A DNA stretch of 64,000 bases from Owenia fusiformis (lineage: Eukaryota; Annelida; Polychaeta; Sabellida; Oweniidae): the NCBI GenBank assembly GCA_903813345.2, contig CAIIXF020000009.1, positions 11,588,030 through 11,652,029 of the forward strand, in the 5' to 3' direction. Positions 26,001 to 41,000 of this stretch are shown one piece after another. How positions within the stretch are numbered: position 1 is the first letter of the stretch; every line of letters begins with the position of its first letter. Both the position numbers and the translations under genes were made by a program. The notes under the pieces were generated by a model, which was not told where the DNA came from, made no database searches, and saw nothing but the letters and a program-made list of their open reading frames with translations.

Positions 26001-29000
26001 AATAATAAATCGGTTTGTTGCTTTTTAATAATGCAATTGATAACAAGGGAAGGGATTATCTAGGCAATTAGAGACTAGCATCTTTAATTAGTGCAAAGAG
26101 CAAACTTATTTTAGAAATTATTTGTACCAATATTGTTGTGGTTTTATACACTAGGACCTTTTCCAGTCAATGTTACTTGGAAAAGAAATCAGTATATATG
26201 CACTCATATAAATTAAGTCAAAATTCACTTATAATCCAACCCATCACATTGTACAATACACAGACTGTATATTGGGGTGAAATGTCTAGGGGGTGAAATG
26301 TCTAGGGGGTGAAATGTCTAGGGGGTGAAATGTCTAAGGGGTGAAACGTCTAGGGGTGAAACGTCTAAGGGATGAAACGTCTAGGGGTGAAATGTCTTGG
26401 GGGTGAAACGTCCAGGGGGTGAAACGTCCAGGGGGTGAAACGTCTAGGGGGTGAAGTGTCTAGGGGGTGAAATGTCCAGGGGGTGAAATGTCTAAGGGGT
26501 GAACAGTCTAGGGGTGAAACGTCCAGGGGGTGAAACGTCTTGATACCCATAGTATACATAGTATACAGAAAAGAAAATATAATCGAAGCACTTTAATAGC
26601 TGCATTAGTGTTTCCTTGGTGATGTTTTGTTTTCCAATGCTGCAACGTTAACAACAATTGAATTACAATTATCATTGTACTAAGTAATTAGTACACGTTC
26701 GGGATAATAATTTATCTATCAAATGTAACGATCAAATCAATGAAGAAATAAGTTTGAAAGGCAATGATTAGGCTGCTATTCGGGTTAATCATCAACCAAT
26801 CAAATCAATTTAAAAATCTTAAAATTTGCAGGAGATATCTGTTAAAAACAGAAATTGAATAAGATAAGTCTCGGCTTCAATATGTTCATATATTCAATAC
26901 ATTAAAACAGCGTTGACATATTGGCTTCTGTAATTAGTGACGTATATTGGGTCTGTAGCAGATTCTTACAACTTCAAATAATTTAACAAATACTGTATAG
27001 ACTGACTTCAATTGTTTCCAAAATCATCTACATGTTTTCAGAAGTTAAAATTTGACTTAATATTTAAGATTTGACCTTCAATGACCTTTTCAAGGTCAAA
27101 AAAGGTCATAAAAGTCTTTTTTCAACTTGCTTCAAATTTACCGTTTTTTTTCAAAATCATCTCAAGATCTCAAGATTACAAATCTGACTATAGACTTGAC
27201 ATTCAATGACATTCTCAAGGTCAAAATAGATTTGACCTTTAATGACCTCCTCAAGGTCAAAAAGGTCTTTTTTATCTTGCTTCAACTAGGTGGTGACATT
27301 TTGTCATGTTAATGCCTTCTTGTAAGTTTAGGCTCATGTCCTAACGATACACACAAAGTGCAAGGAAGGATTGAGATGCAGGGAAAGGAATGTCGTGATG
27401 TGGGAGGTAGTGCCAATGGAAATGCTGCCGATGACGAATGGACGCAGTGTAACCTGGATTGGTGTAACTTGCCTGGTACGTATACATAATGTTACGCGGT
27501 ATCATTCATCTTCTATTTTTCATATCTTCAAAAGTTATTCTAAAGATTTTTTGATAAAAACATTTTAAAGAAAAGTTGCCATCTTTTCATTTCTCAAACA
27601 TTCAAATTTCCCGCCATTTTTCAAATAATTGTTAAAGGATTTAAGCCCAAGCCTCAATGCATCATTTGCCAAATCATATCATGAAGGTGTTGTTTCCAAA
27701 CCTTTGCATGACCGCGCAGAGAGAATGCAAACTTGAGAACAACGCCTGGGTGGAATGAAGCAGCTACAATGCATTGAGTCTTGGACTTCAATTCCTTTCA
27801 CACATTACAAATATTTTTCTATAAAATCATCCAAAAGGAACGGAATCACCAAAAGAACACATTTTTTGTTTTGCAAGGGTCAAGTTGGCAAATCCAATGT
27901 GAAAAATCCATTCATTATCCATGACAACTGTTTAACTAGTGACCTTGTATGTGTTATTGATATTTCACACACAGTTATGTGAATACTCTGTTCGGATTTG
28001 CTGGAATCGGACACACCTTGCCTAGCTATGTGTAAATGACATTTCTAATCATCAAATATTCCATTATACAGTGCAAAACACATTATTTTAACGCCATTGT
28101 AAAGATTGAACAATCACACAAAGATAAAATGTCATATCTAATGTGCCATAGATGATATAGTATACAAATTGCAAACTAAGTGACATCATCATGATATAGC
28201 CCAGGTTGCATTCTTTAATTCAGATTTTTCTATGTCAATCTTTTCTCGATATGCTAAACTCTCAATGATTATGTTTTAAATATCACTGCACCATTGGCCC
28301 ATATTAGAACTAAAATTTTAAAACACATTTTCATCTGAACCATTTTCATGCATGGATAAGTTGATTTCTCGCTTTATTAATCAACTAATAGTCTTATCAC
28401 TCGACAAAAGACTCATAGGGATGAGTGCTATCCATTGTTGTGAATTGTGAATTATCAAAAGATATTTGTAACCTCTTGTATTTAGTTTTATTTTTCGAAC
28501 AAAAAGTCCTTCAAAAACCACTTCGCATACCATATTTTGGTAGCATTGCGGGTAAGACTATATTTTAAACCAAAGTGGCTTAAACTTTATATCGGGCCTT
28601 TAAGTTTCTTGGCAGACATGGGTCATGGAAAGGTATATTATAACATGATACATCCCGTTACAATTTAGGTCACTGTAAACATTTAGAACGATTGATATCC
28701 GGAGATGTTTACCATGTTGACGACGCAAACATCGCTGCATCCGGGACTTTTGATCCTTCTATGGGTACAAACAGATCTAGACTAGACACACCACAAACGT
28801 ATGTTGACGTTGAAATGGCTTTCATATCAACATTGCAGTTAACGTTACTATTGGAAAAACCGAAAAATGACATTTCGAATTCACTCTGCTAAAAATATGT
28901 TATTCCATGGGTATTATTATTTTAATCATAATATGGGTCAAATCCCCTCATGGGTATTATTATTTTAATCATAATATGGGTCAAATCCCCTCATGGGTAT

Positions 29001-32000
29001 TATTATTTTAGCCATAATATGGGTCAAATTCCCTCATGGATAGTATTATTTTAGTCATAATATGGGTCAAATCCCCTCATGGGTATTATTATGTTAGTCA
29101 TAATATGGGTCAAATCCCCTCATGGGTATTATTATTTTAGTCATAATATGGGTCAAATTCCCTCATGGGTATTATTATTTTAGTCATAATATGGGTCAAA
29201 TTCCCTCATGGATAGTATTATTTTAGTCATAATATGGGTCAAATCCCCTCATGGGTATTATTATTTTAGTCATAATATGGGTCAAATTCCCTCATGGATA
29301 GTATTATTTTAGTCATAATATGGGTCAAATCCCCTCATGGGTATTATTATTTTAGTCATAATATGGGTCAAATTCCCTCATGGGTATTATTATTTTAGTC
29401 ATAATATGGGTCAAATATCCTCATGGGTATTACTATTTTAATCATAATATTGGTCAAATCCCACACAATCATATTGCTCCTGTAGAAATTAATAAACACT
29501 AATTTGAATTCTAGGGAAACCTTGAGAGGAGGCTGGGCAGCCGAATATGGTGATGATGTCAACCAGTGGATTCAAGTTGACCTTGGTGACGTTATGTTAG
29601 TGAATGGAGTTATTACTCAAGGAAGCGCTAGCTTGAACCAATGGGTTACATCATACAAATTATTTTACGGTAAAACTGAGGAGAATCGGGAGGAGTACAG
29701 AAAGGTAATTGAGATATCTTTCTCCCAATATTTAGTCGAGTCCTCAAAGGGTTTTGATGAGCTTCCAGTGTAAGAGCAAAATGGCAGGTCCAGGCGATGA
29801 GTCTACTGGATCTCAAAATAATCCGTCAAAAAGTTAATTTAGTTAATTACCCATGAGGGCATGTGTCAATCAGCCGATATAAATCTGCTTACAACACATT
29901 TCATAAGACCTTACTTTGTATTATTACCACCTTGCCGGGCCAGTTCTAGGGGTTTTAGTGCTAGTTTAGAAGGCATTCATTTTACTATATGGACCTGAGC
30001 AATATGTGACGTCATAGTGGCGGTCCATATTGCCGGTCAATAATGCAATTAATGACCGGCAATTTTCCCCGGGAAATTAGATATCGTTCAGTGCCTAAAA
30101 TTTTCTTGCTGTTTCAGTCATGGTCACTAACGGTGGTAATAATACTAATAACGTAATTTCTGCGGGCAATATAATGAAATATTGGACTGATACTCCAGTA
30201 AAATCGTTGTAAATTTTCACAAATAAATGAAAAAATTGCAACACAGAGTAAACCTAGTGTAATCAATAGCCATTGGTAAGTAAAACAACATATCAAAAAT
30301 CTAAAAAAATCTAAGTAGTGGAAAACCTTAAAATCACCATTTATTCCCCTTGGGATAATTTTATGAGGAGTATGAGGGCCGAAGGTACTATTAAGGCATG
30401 GTTAAGGTGATGATGGAACGAAAACGTTTTCGAAAAAATGCTTTACCTGCAGGTGAAATGCTGATATTTCATGCTTTCTAATTGTCCCATTTTGACAACA
30501 CTGGAGTTACCATTGACCTGTTTCCATGTTTACTAAAAGAAAAATGTTTTCGTTCTACATGTACCTTAAAATTTGACGAATTCTTTGGCTTCTCGATTTT
30601 AACCTACTTGTAAATTAAGTTGCAGATTGTAATTTGGCACAAAGCTAGAAAATATAGTCTAGCTTAAAGTGTGCGCCAAAGTTTAAAACTGCGCAGGCGC
30701 ACTATTAGATATACTTTGTAGATGTTATTTATGAAGCTATTTAGTGTTTGCATCAATCAAATGGCTCATTTTGAACATATAAAAAGTATTTGTGTTTTGT
30801 TTCCCAGGGAATTGTATTGTATGTATGTAGTACACACATAAATAGTGTACATTATACAGTACTTCAATAGCCTGGTTTACATAATATTGAAGGGCATGCC
30901 GATTACATGCACACGAGTACATGAATGAAGGCCTAATATTGATATACGTAGCTTGCATACCTAAATAAAAAATAAACTCTTCTAATCCCCTAATGTAAAC
31001 ACGGCGGTATACGTAGCCCGATTTATCGGGGACTTTAAATGAATTTCTTCGGAATTTGTTTTGTAAACAAAGTTGCAATTCATATATTTAGTCCCTCGCT
31101 TTTGTTACATTGAGGAATTACTTTGACGAATTACGTATCCAGGAAGTTCATACATTTTGTTACATTGACGTTCCGTCAAAGTAAGTAGTTGTGGAACAGT
31201 GATAAATGTGTAAAGATCCACAGATACTATACAACTATTGCTACGACTTTTAACGACCTCAAACCTGAGCCCCTTAGAATATTATTCCGGATCGCGCCTT
31301 TTATACTAAACGTGACCTACACCAAAAGTGGGCGTTCGATTAGCTAAACGATATGCGTTACGCTTGAACACGTAGTAACATTTTCATAAAGCTAACTTTT
31401 CTCGTTTCTAATTAAAGGTCCTAACAGGAAATGTGGACCAAAACAGTTACGTTACTAACGTGATTGAACCACCCGTGCTAGCCAGATTTGTGCGCATTAA
31501 TCCTCAAACCTGGAATATTCACATAAACATGAGATTTGACGTCATCGGATGTTCCATTCCAGAAGGTGAGAATATTTCCATAGCGCTAACAATCAGGTTT
31601 TCGACAATATTAATGCGGATATATTTTATTATCGACCAGTTTACCGAGAATTTTAATGTGAATATCCTTTATCTATCAATAATTTTATCAAAACTTGAAG
31701 TTAAAAAAAATGTGCAATAACATTTAATTAAGAATATGGCGCCATTTTGATCAGCTTCAATTTCATATTATTTGACTACAAAAAGAAGTGACATTAGACA
31801 TTATTTCTTTTTACGTTAGATCATGTTTTATTTTTCTTATGACAGGTTTACAGGTTTTTCTTGCTAGGTTCTTTATGTATGTATGTATGTTTTTGGTCAT
31901 TTTCCTTTGACACTTGTGCTTAGATATTCATAGAATGTGTTATCTTTACAGTACAACAAAGATATATTATTTCCCAAAGAGGGCAAATCACGCCCCATGG

Positions 32001-35000
32001 AAGCATGAAATCTTCTATTGCTTAAGTTTTGCCTCATATATTTAAATTTGCCTCATATATCTAAATTTGCCTCACCTTCTTTTTAATCATGACTACACCC
32101 TTGAAGAACTTATTATGGTTTTGTGGAATATTATTACAGAGGTTCATTGTCAGAAGTTAACAGATCCATCCACTGGCCATTCGATGATATCTCATCAGGA
32201 CGGACGGAATGTTGGCGCAATAGTCGAGTACAAATGCTTGCCCGGGTACAGTTATTATTCCGGGGAATTCACAAAAGAATGCGAGATAAATAAGTTAGGG
32301 TATGGTGAATGGGCTGGTGATGACTTGAAATGTGCAGGTATGGACATCTCTAGGGTGTTTCTATTGTAAAAATCTCAAATGTCACTAACGAAACGTTAAT
32401 AGTCCATTTTTTCAAATGTATATGCATACCAAATAATAAAGCAGACATGGTCCGCGTAGCAAACAAAATCTCATCATGAAAGAGAGTCCAAATCTACCAT
32501 TGAAAAATCTATAGGAAGGTGATGGAGAAGTAATTTGAGTTGTTGTGACTATCATCTGAATTCTTCCTTGGAGGCATTTACATATAAAAATGAGTAGCCA
32601 GAAAGACTAGACTCAAAAATCAGAAATTAAAGTAAAACAGAAACTGAGCAGAACAGAACAGAGACGTAGTTCTGATTAGCACATCCCTCTGAATCTGAAT
32701 CTGATTATCATCATATGCTTATTATTGGAATTGAATCACAATGGCTTATACCATTGCTTATTATATTTTGCAGACAGTTTATTTTAGTATAAGAATACTT
32801 CCTTACAGAAAACTCTTCAATGGCGCTTTAGGCATTAAAGAGGAGCTCGTACATATAAGATAATATCAAACGTGCACTAGGTGCTGGTCAGTTATACTTA
32901 TTTTTAAAGCTACAAAACCTAATTGTTTCAATTATGACAAGGCTCCATTGATAGATCTGCTATTTATCCACGAGTGAATATCAATATACGACTGAACAAA
33001 TGCCATATAGTCATACCTTTTATCCTTAGGCTGTTGTGATTTCGAGAAGACACCAACAACGATCATTGTTTACAATTTCAATACACTCTCACTTGAACCT
33101 GTTGGAATTCCCCAAGGTAAAAACATTATTACTTACATTTATTTTTCGGGGCATGTTTTTTTTACTAAAAATCATCATTGTGTATCAATAGAATTTTAAT
33201 GTTTTCTTTCACTATTTCCGTGTATAGCATCGTATCATACTGCCAAATATTATTAGATAGTAGTCGTGTTGGTTAATTTACTTAATATCACATTGGCTGA
33301 TAAAGGAAATGTTTATTGCCTGTCTACTGTATAATCATCAACGTAATGTACTAGTTTTTTGTATAATACAATGTACTTTATTCTGCTGTTTAAATTCAAA
33401 CTTCTCATTTGCTTATTTCACAATTGCTTTGTGTGTTCTTCTACGATAGGGAATAGTGTGGATGAAAAGGGGGGCTATGTAGGGCTGAATACGATGCCAA
33501 GTGGTGTTATAACAATAAATGATAGCGTACCCTCGAGTAAACTCAACAACACGTTCTGTTTAGAAGCGTGGATAGATATCACTAGGTTAGAACAACATAA
33601 TGCAACTGTTTTTATTAAGGTGTCTGACACCTTTGGAATGATATTCAGTAATTCCATTGACAACATTGAGCTTCTTACCTATCTCACTTCAAATGATGCA
33701 AGAAAGGTTCACACGGTAAAACTAAATATGGAAATCGTGAAACATTCAAATATACTTCAAATAACTATGACAAGAGATGAGGAAATGATCGGATACTTTC
33801 TAAATGGAGTCCAAATCTTCACCAGTGTAACAGCAGAACAAGATACCCCATTGAATGAAACCACAAAGGATTTTCTTGTGTTTGCAAGTGGTAACGTCAC
33901 TATCTATTCAGTACATCTGCAAAACACAAGCTGTTTCGAGACGGAGACATATAAAAATGGTAATGATGAACTTTAGAATATGTTTATATATGTTTAATTT
34001 TTAATGTACACCAGGGTGGGTGTAAGAGTAATTATATATATCATGAATATCAGTTTTGTGGATTCCTTATTTAAGTACATGACAGGAAATTAAATGTTGA
34101 CCAGTCACCTCTTTCAGCCCAAACACTGAAGAAAACTGGCTGCGAGACATCAGATAAAAGTACTAGACTATCATGTCAGGGGGACGATGTTCTAGTTATT
34201 GATACTGTCGAAGTGGGACAAAGCAACAACAGCAATGGAATCAACTATTTGTGTGGGTTTGAGTACAACTCCTCGTGCAATATCCAGCCAGTTGGGAACA
34301 TCAATGAGATCAAGGACAAGTGTGATAAGCAAAATGAGTGCATAGTAAACTATGATGATTATTCCAATCTCAGACCTAATGATTGTGATGAAAGCCACAA
34401 CGTAACAGCAGTTATCAAATACCACTGCATAAGTAAGTTATAAATATATTGTCTAATACATAACATAAACGAAATGATAAATACATGTATGGAAATTGGT
34501 GATATTGCAAATGATATGATTTTTTCAATAATGTTGACGAACGTTTCTTATTTGAAATTCAACACAATGCTTAATTTACAGATATATCATGAACGGTAAA
34601 TGATCTAGTTAATTGATGAATAGTAAATCAGATGAGAAAACAAATGGTTTCAGTCCTTTTCAAATATATATTTGAACAAACAATGGTTGCAATCCTTTTC
34701 AAATATACATTTGAGAAAACAATGGTTGCAGTCCTTTTCAAATATATATTTGAACAAACAATGGTTGCAATCCTTTTCAAATATACATTTGAGAAAACAA
34801 TGGTTGTAGTCCTTTTCAAATATATATTTGAACAAACAATGGTTGCAGTCCTTTTCAAATATACATTTGAACAAACAATGGATGCAGTCCTTTAAAAAAC
34901 AACGGTTGCAGTCCTTTTCAAATATATATTTGAGAAAACAATGGTTGCAGTCCTTTTCAAATGTATATTCGAACAAAAAATGATGATGGATCATGATATC

Positions 35001-38000
35001 ATCGTAAAGCAACTGTTCTGTTCAAACATTTCTTCATGTAAACAGTTTTTACTTTATATGGTTAGGCATACTGGTATTTTTAAAAGACAAATCAAAGAAA
35101 GAAAGCATGACCACAATAACAGAATGATGTGTTATCTTACAATACTATGTTTTGACTTCGTAAAATATGTTCTTTATGTTGGAAAATTATTGAACAGGAA
35201 GTATTGTTACTGTTTCTCTCTCTCAACAAATATAAAATAGGAAAACAACATATAAGACCCCATCATATTATGCTATTAATGCAATATGGATATACCATTA
35301 GATGTGTTTTCAGGAAAACAAAATATATATCCTCAGAATATAACAACATCACAATCGGTTTCATCGGCTGTAAATGACCTGTCTCCATACGATACCTGTG
35401 CTGTTGTACCCTCTGGTACAAGGGAGATAGCATTTAATTTGGGAGGCTGTTTTCAAATCAATGAACTGATAATTAACTTTAGTAAGTATAACTTGTCCCA
35501 ATACAATACTTGTGCTGTTCCATCTGGTACAAGGGAGATAGCATTTGATTTGGGAGGCTGTTTTCAAATCAATGAACTGATAATTAACTTTAGTAAGTAT
35601 GACTTGTCTCAATACGATACTTGTGCTGTTCCATCTGGTACAAGGGAGATAGCATTTAATTTGGGAGGGTGTTTTCAAATCAATGAACTGATAATTAACT
35701 TTAGTAAGTATAACTTGTCTCCATACGATACTTGTGCTGTTCCATCTGGTACAAGGGAGATAGCATTTAATTTGGGAGGGTGTTTTCAAATCAATGAACT
35801 GATAATTAACTTTAGTAAGTATAACTTGTCTCAATACGATACTTGTGCTGTTCCATCTGGTACAAGGGAGATAGCATTTAATTTGGGAGGCTGTTTTCAA
35901 ATCAATGAACTGATAATTAACTTTAGTAAGTATGACTTGTCTCAATACGATACTTGTGCTGTTCCCCCTGGTACAAGGGAGATAGCATTTGATTTGGAAG
36001 GCTGTTTTCAAATCAATGAACTGATATTTAACTTTAGTAAGTATAACTTGTCCCAATACGATACTTGTGCTGTTCCATCTGGTACAAGGGAGATGGCATT
36101 TAATTTGGGAGGCTGTTTTCAAATCAATGAACTGATAATTAACTTTAGTAAGTATATGACTTGTCTCAATACGATACTTGTGCTGTTCCATCTGGTACAA
36201 GGGAGATAGCATTTAATTTGGGAGGCTGTTTTCAAATCAATGAACTGATAATTAACTTTAGTAAGTATGACTTGTCTCCAAACGATACTTGTGCTGTTGT
36301 ACCCTCTGGTACAAGGGAGATAGCATATAATTTGGGAGGCTGTTTTCAAATCAATGAACTGAAAATTAACTTTAGTAAGTATGACTTGTCTCCATACGAT
36401 ACGTGTGCTGTTCCATCTGGTACAAGGGAGATAGCATTTGATTTGGGATGCTGTTTTCAAATCAATGAACTGATAATTAACTTTAGTAAGTATGACTTGT
36501 CTCAATACGATACTTGTGCTGTTCCATCTGGTACAAGGGAGATAGCATTTGATTTGGGAGGCTGTTTTCAAATCAATGAACTGATAATTAACTTTAGTAA
36601 GTATGACTTGTCTCAATACGATACTTGTGCTGTTCCCCCTGGTACAAGGGAGATAGCATTTGATTTGGAAGGCTGTTTTCAAATCAATGAACTGATAATT
36701 AACTTTAGTAAGTATATGACTTGTCTCAATACGATACTTGTGCTGTTCCATCTGGTAAAAGGGAGATAGCATTTAATTCGGGAGGCTGTTTTCAAATCAA
36801 TGAACTGATAATTAACTTTAGTAAGTATAACTTGTCCCAATACGATACTTGTGCTGTTCCATCTGGTACAAGGGAGATAGCATTTAATTTGGGAGGCTGT
36901 TTTCAAATCAATGAACTGATAATTAACTTTAGTAAGTATAACTAGTCCCAATACGATACTTGTGCTGTTCCATCTGGTACAAGGGAGATAGCATTTAATT
37001 TGGGAGGCTGTTTTCAAATCAATGAACTGATAATTAACTTTAGTAAGTATAACTTGTCCCAATACGATACTTGTGCTGTTCCATCTGGTACAAGGGAGAT
37101 AGCATTTAATTTGGGATGCTGTTTTCAAATCAATGAACTGATAATTAACTTTAGTAAGTATGACTTGTCTCAATACGATACTTGTGCTGTTGTACCCTCT
37201 GGTACAAGGGAGATAGCATATAATTTGGGAGGCTGTTTTCAAATCAATGAACTGATAATTAACTTTAGTAAGTATGACTTGTCTCCAAACGATACTTGTG
37301 CTGTTGTACCCTCTGGTACAAGGGAGATAGCATATAATTTGGGAGGCTGTTTTCAAATCAATGAACTGAAAATTAACTTTAGTAAGTATGACTTGTCTCC
37401 ATACGATACTTGTGCTATTGTACCCTCTGGTACAAGGGAGATAGCATTTAATTTGGGAGGCTGTTTTCAAATCAATGAACTGATAATTAACTTTAGTAAG
37501 TATGACTTGTACCCATGTTCCCTCTGGTTAAAAGGAGACAGCATTTAATTTGGGAGGCTGTTTTCAAATCAATGAACTGAAAATTAACTTTAGTAAGTAT
37601 GACTTGTCTCCATACGATACGTGTGCTGTTCCATCTGGTACAAGGGAGATAGCATTTGATTTGGGATGCTGTTTTCAAATCAATGAACTGATAATTAACT
37701 TTAGCAAGTATAACTTGTCCCAATACGATACTTGTGCTGTTCCATCTGGTACAAGGGAGATAGCATTTAATTTGGGAGGCTGTTTTCAAATCAATGAACT
37801 AATAATTAACTTTAGTAAGTATGACCTGTCTCCATACGATACTTGTGCTATTGTACCCTCTGGTACAAGGGAGATAGCATTTAATTTGGGAGGCTGTTTT
37901 CAAATCAATGAACTGATAATTAACTTTAGTAAGTATGACCTGTCTCCATACGATACTTGTGCTATTGTACCCTCTGGTACAAGGGAGATAGCATTTAATT

Positions 38001-41000
38001 TGGGACGCTGTTTTCAAATCAATGAACTGATAATTAACTTTAGTAAGTATGACCTGTCTCCATACGATACTTGTGCTGCTGTACCCTCTGGTACAAGGGA
38101 GATAGCATTTAATTTGGGAAGCTGTTTTCAAATCAATGAACTAATGATTAACTGTAGTAAGTATGACTTTGTCTCCATACGATACTTGTGCTGCTGTACC
38201 CTCTGGTACAAGGGAGACAACATTTAATTTGGGAAGCTGTTTTCAAATCAATGAACTGATAATTAACTTTAGTAAGTATGACCTGTCTCCATGCGATACT
38301 TGTGCTGCTGTACCCTCTGGTACAAGGGAGATAACATTTAATTTGGGAAGCTGTTTTCAAATCAATGAACTGATAATTAACTTTAGTAAGTATGACTTGT
38401 CTCCATACGATACTTGTGCTGCTGTAACCTCCGGTACAAGGGAGATAGCATTTGATTTGGGAGGCTGTTTTCAAATCAATGAACTGATAATTAACTTTAG
38501 TAAGTAGGCTATGACTTGAAAAAGATATCTGATACTAGTATATAGAACACAGTTCAAATTTTGAAAATTTGAGGCCCATTTTCTTCAAAATTTGGCCTCA
38601 AATTAAAAAATAAGGCCTTAGAAGGCCTAGTATTGACCAAAAAGGCCCACCTTTTGGAGCCTTAAGGCCTTTTTTGGCCCAAAGTTTTGGGCCCAATTTA
38701 GGGGGGGGGGGGGGGCAGGCCCCCATGCCCCCCCCCCGGATCCGCCACTGGAACATTAAGAAAAAACTTTCTTTTGGTGAGGCTTCGAACTGACTGATTT
38801 GGGTTTTAGACATAGTTAAATGGATTGCCATGCTTTGTATTTTTGTATTTCCAAAATTGAACCTCCTTTTTTCAGATATTTCCTCATTATTGGACACAAT
38901 TCAGATGTTTGATATCAAGGTGCATACTGACGGGGATGAAACTGGAATTGATTATTGCATCAAAGGGGCAGATGCTCAACATTCAATTCCTGTTCTGTAT
39001 GAGTGTGGAGATTCTATGTTTGGGGATCGTGTGGCTATTGTATTAGACAGCAATCAAAACCCAGATTGGATGATTTGTAATGTTGAGATTTACGCTACAC
39101 AAGGTAATGGTGATGTATAAGGTGTAATAATCAATAATTAATACATGGCGTAATAAAAAAATAATACAGAACATCATTATGCCCTGAGCATAATGCAGGT
39201 CCGTAGCCAGGGGGGGGGGGGGGCTCCAGATATCTCCTTAAAAAATGTGGACCTACCTTTTTTTGCTTTCTTGAAGAATTTCCTTGCATTTCGAGGTAGA
39301 AGGTAACATTTGGTGACATATGTACGGTGTATTTTGCTGTGATTGCCAATTTCATTTTATAAAATTCTAAATTGACTGGAATAGCGAGGCAACTAAATGA
39401 TTCGTTTTTTGTATTTAATTGGAAAATTAATTTTTATGGATGGTGCGTGTTTAAAGTGCAAAATCTTACACCGTCTCACTGACGGACGTGAGAGGACCCC
39501 CCCCCCCCCCTAAGTTGTGCTCCATAAATTGGGGCCTACAAACAAAGGTCAAACTTCAAATTGGCGTAGCTAAATATACGCAAAATATGCAATCGCGTTC
39601 TATTAAGAGTCGAGACCAAAAATGTAAATTGAAATTAATCATATATTTTGATCTTTTAATCGCTCAGAACGCGCCAAATAAGCCTAAAATTCACTTTTTT
39701 AAAGAGATCATATATTTTGATCCTAGAGTCGCCCAGAACGTACCAAATAAGTCTAAAAATTCAATTTTTTAAAATACTTAAATCATATATTTTGATCTTC
39801 GAATCGCTCAGACCGCACTAAATCAGCCCAAAAATCTTAAATTTTTCAGTGGAGCATGTGATTTTGATCCTAGAATCACTCAGAACGACGTGTCAAATAA
39901 GCCTAAAAATTCGATTTTTTAAAATCCATAAATTATATATTTTGATCCCTAGAACGATCAGAATGCACCAAAAAAGGCTAAAATTTTGAAATACGTAATT
40001 CATATATTTTAATCTTAGAATTGCTCAGAACGCACAAAATCAGCCCAAAACTCCCAAATGTTCCGGGGAGCATGCCCTCTGGTTACGTTCTCACAAGCTA
40101 TTCTTTTACAGGGCATGATAATTTGGCTCGAATTTTGAGGGCATGTAATGTTTTGTTTCTTTCTCTCCTAATAATTTAAAGTTGTTGTTTGTATAAGTAG
40201 ATAAACGCAACAAAAGAGATGGAGATACTAAGTTCGAAATGAATTAGAAAACATAAATTCATTCTTACTTGCAGTATCCTATGGTCCAACGACGTGTAAA
40301 AATAGACACAATAATCAACCAACAACTGATGACATTGTCACAACAAATACTGGATTCATCACAACTGATGACATTGTCACAACAAATACTGGTGTCATGA
40401 CAACTGATGACATTGTCACAACTGATTACATCGTCACAACGAATACAGGAGTTATCACAACTGATGACATCGTCACAACGAATACTCCAACGATCACAAC
40501 TGGAGTCATCACAACTGGTGACATTGTCACGACTAATACTGGACCCATCACATCTGATGCCAAAGTCACGACAAATACTGGCACCACCAAAACTGATGAG
40601 ATTGCCACAACAAAAACAGGAACCATCACAACGGATGAAATCGTCACAAGGGAGACAGAAACCATCACAACTGAAGTCGTTTTAACCACGAATACTGGAA
40701 CCATCACAACTGATGACATTGTCGCACAAAGAAATCGTGATATCTCAACAACAACTAGAACCACCAAACAAACTGTCATCTCTACTTCATATCCAAACCA
40801 AACAATTCCAACTGGATTTAAAGCATCGCCAGAAACTGCTATGACCAAAACTTCACCTTTGATGATTGTATTTAAAGACATAGCAGAGGAAGCTGAAAAG
40901 GCTGATGAATATGTGTATATTAAAAGAATCGAGTATGAGCCACGTGAAGCGAAATATGCAGCTGCTATAGCAATCCCAGTATGTGTCCCACCTATTATCT

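Noticed and set aside
26365-26559. Minus-strand frame with HFTPWTFHPLD repeats
   Set aside because: It arises from the CACCCC minisatellite arm.
27027-27290. AAGGTCA/TGACCTT words as nuclear-receptor response elements
   Set aside because: They are part of a diverged repeat and lie in an intron; nothing ties them to regulation.
34628-35012. Open frames on both strands over the 39-bp repeat
   Set aside because: A 13-codon repeat period explains them; there is no domain or splice support.
35361-38474. Long open frames on the minus strand across the 111-bp array
   Set aside because: They mirror the coding repeat; a 37-codon period keeps several frames open on both strands.
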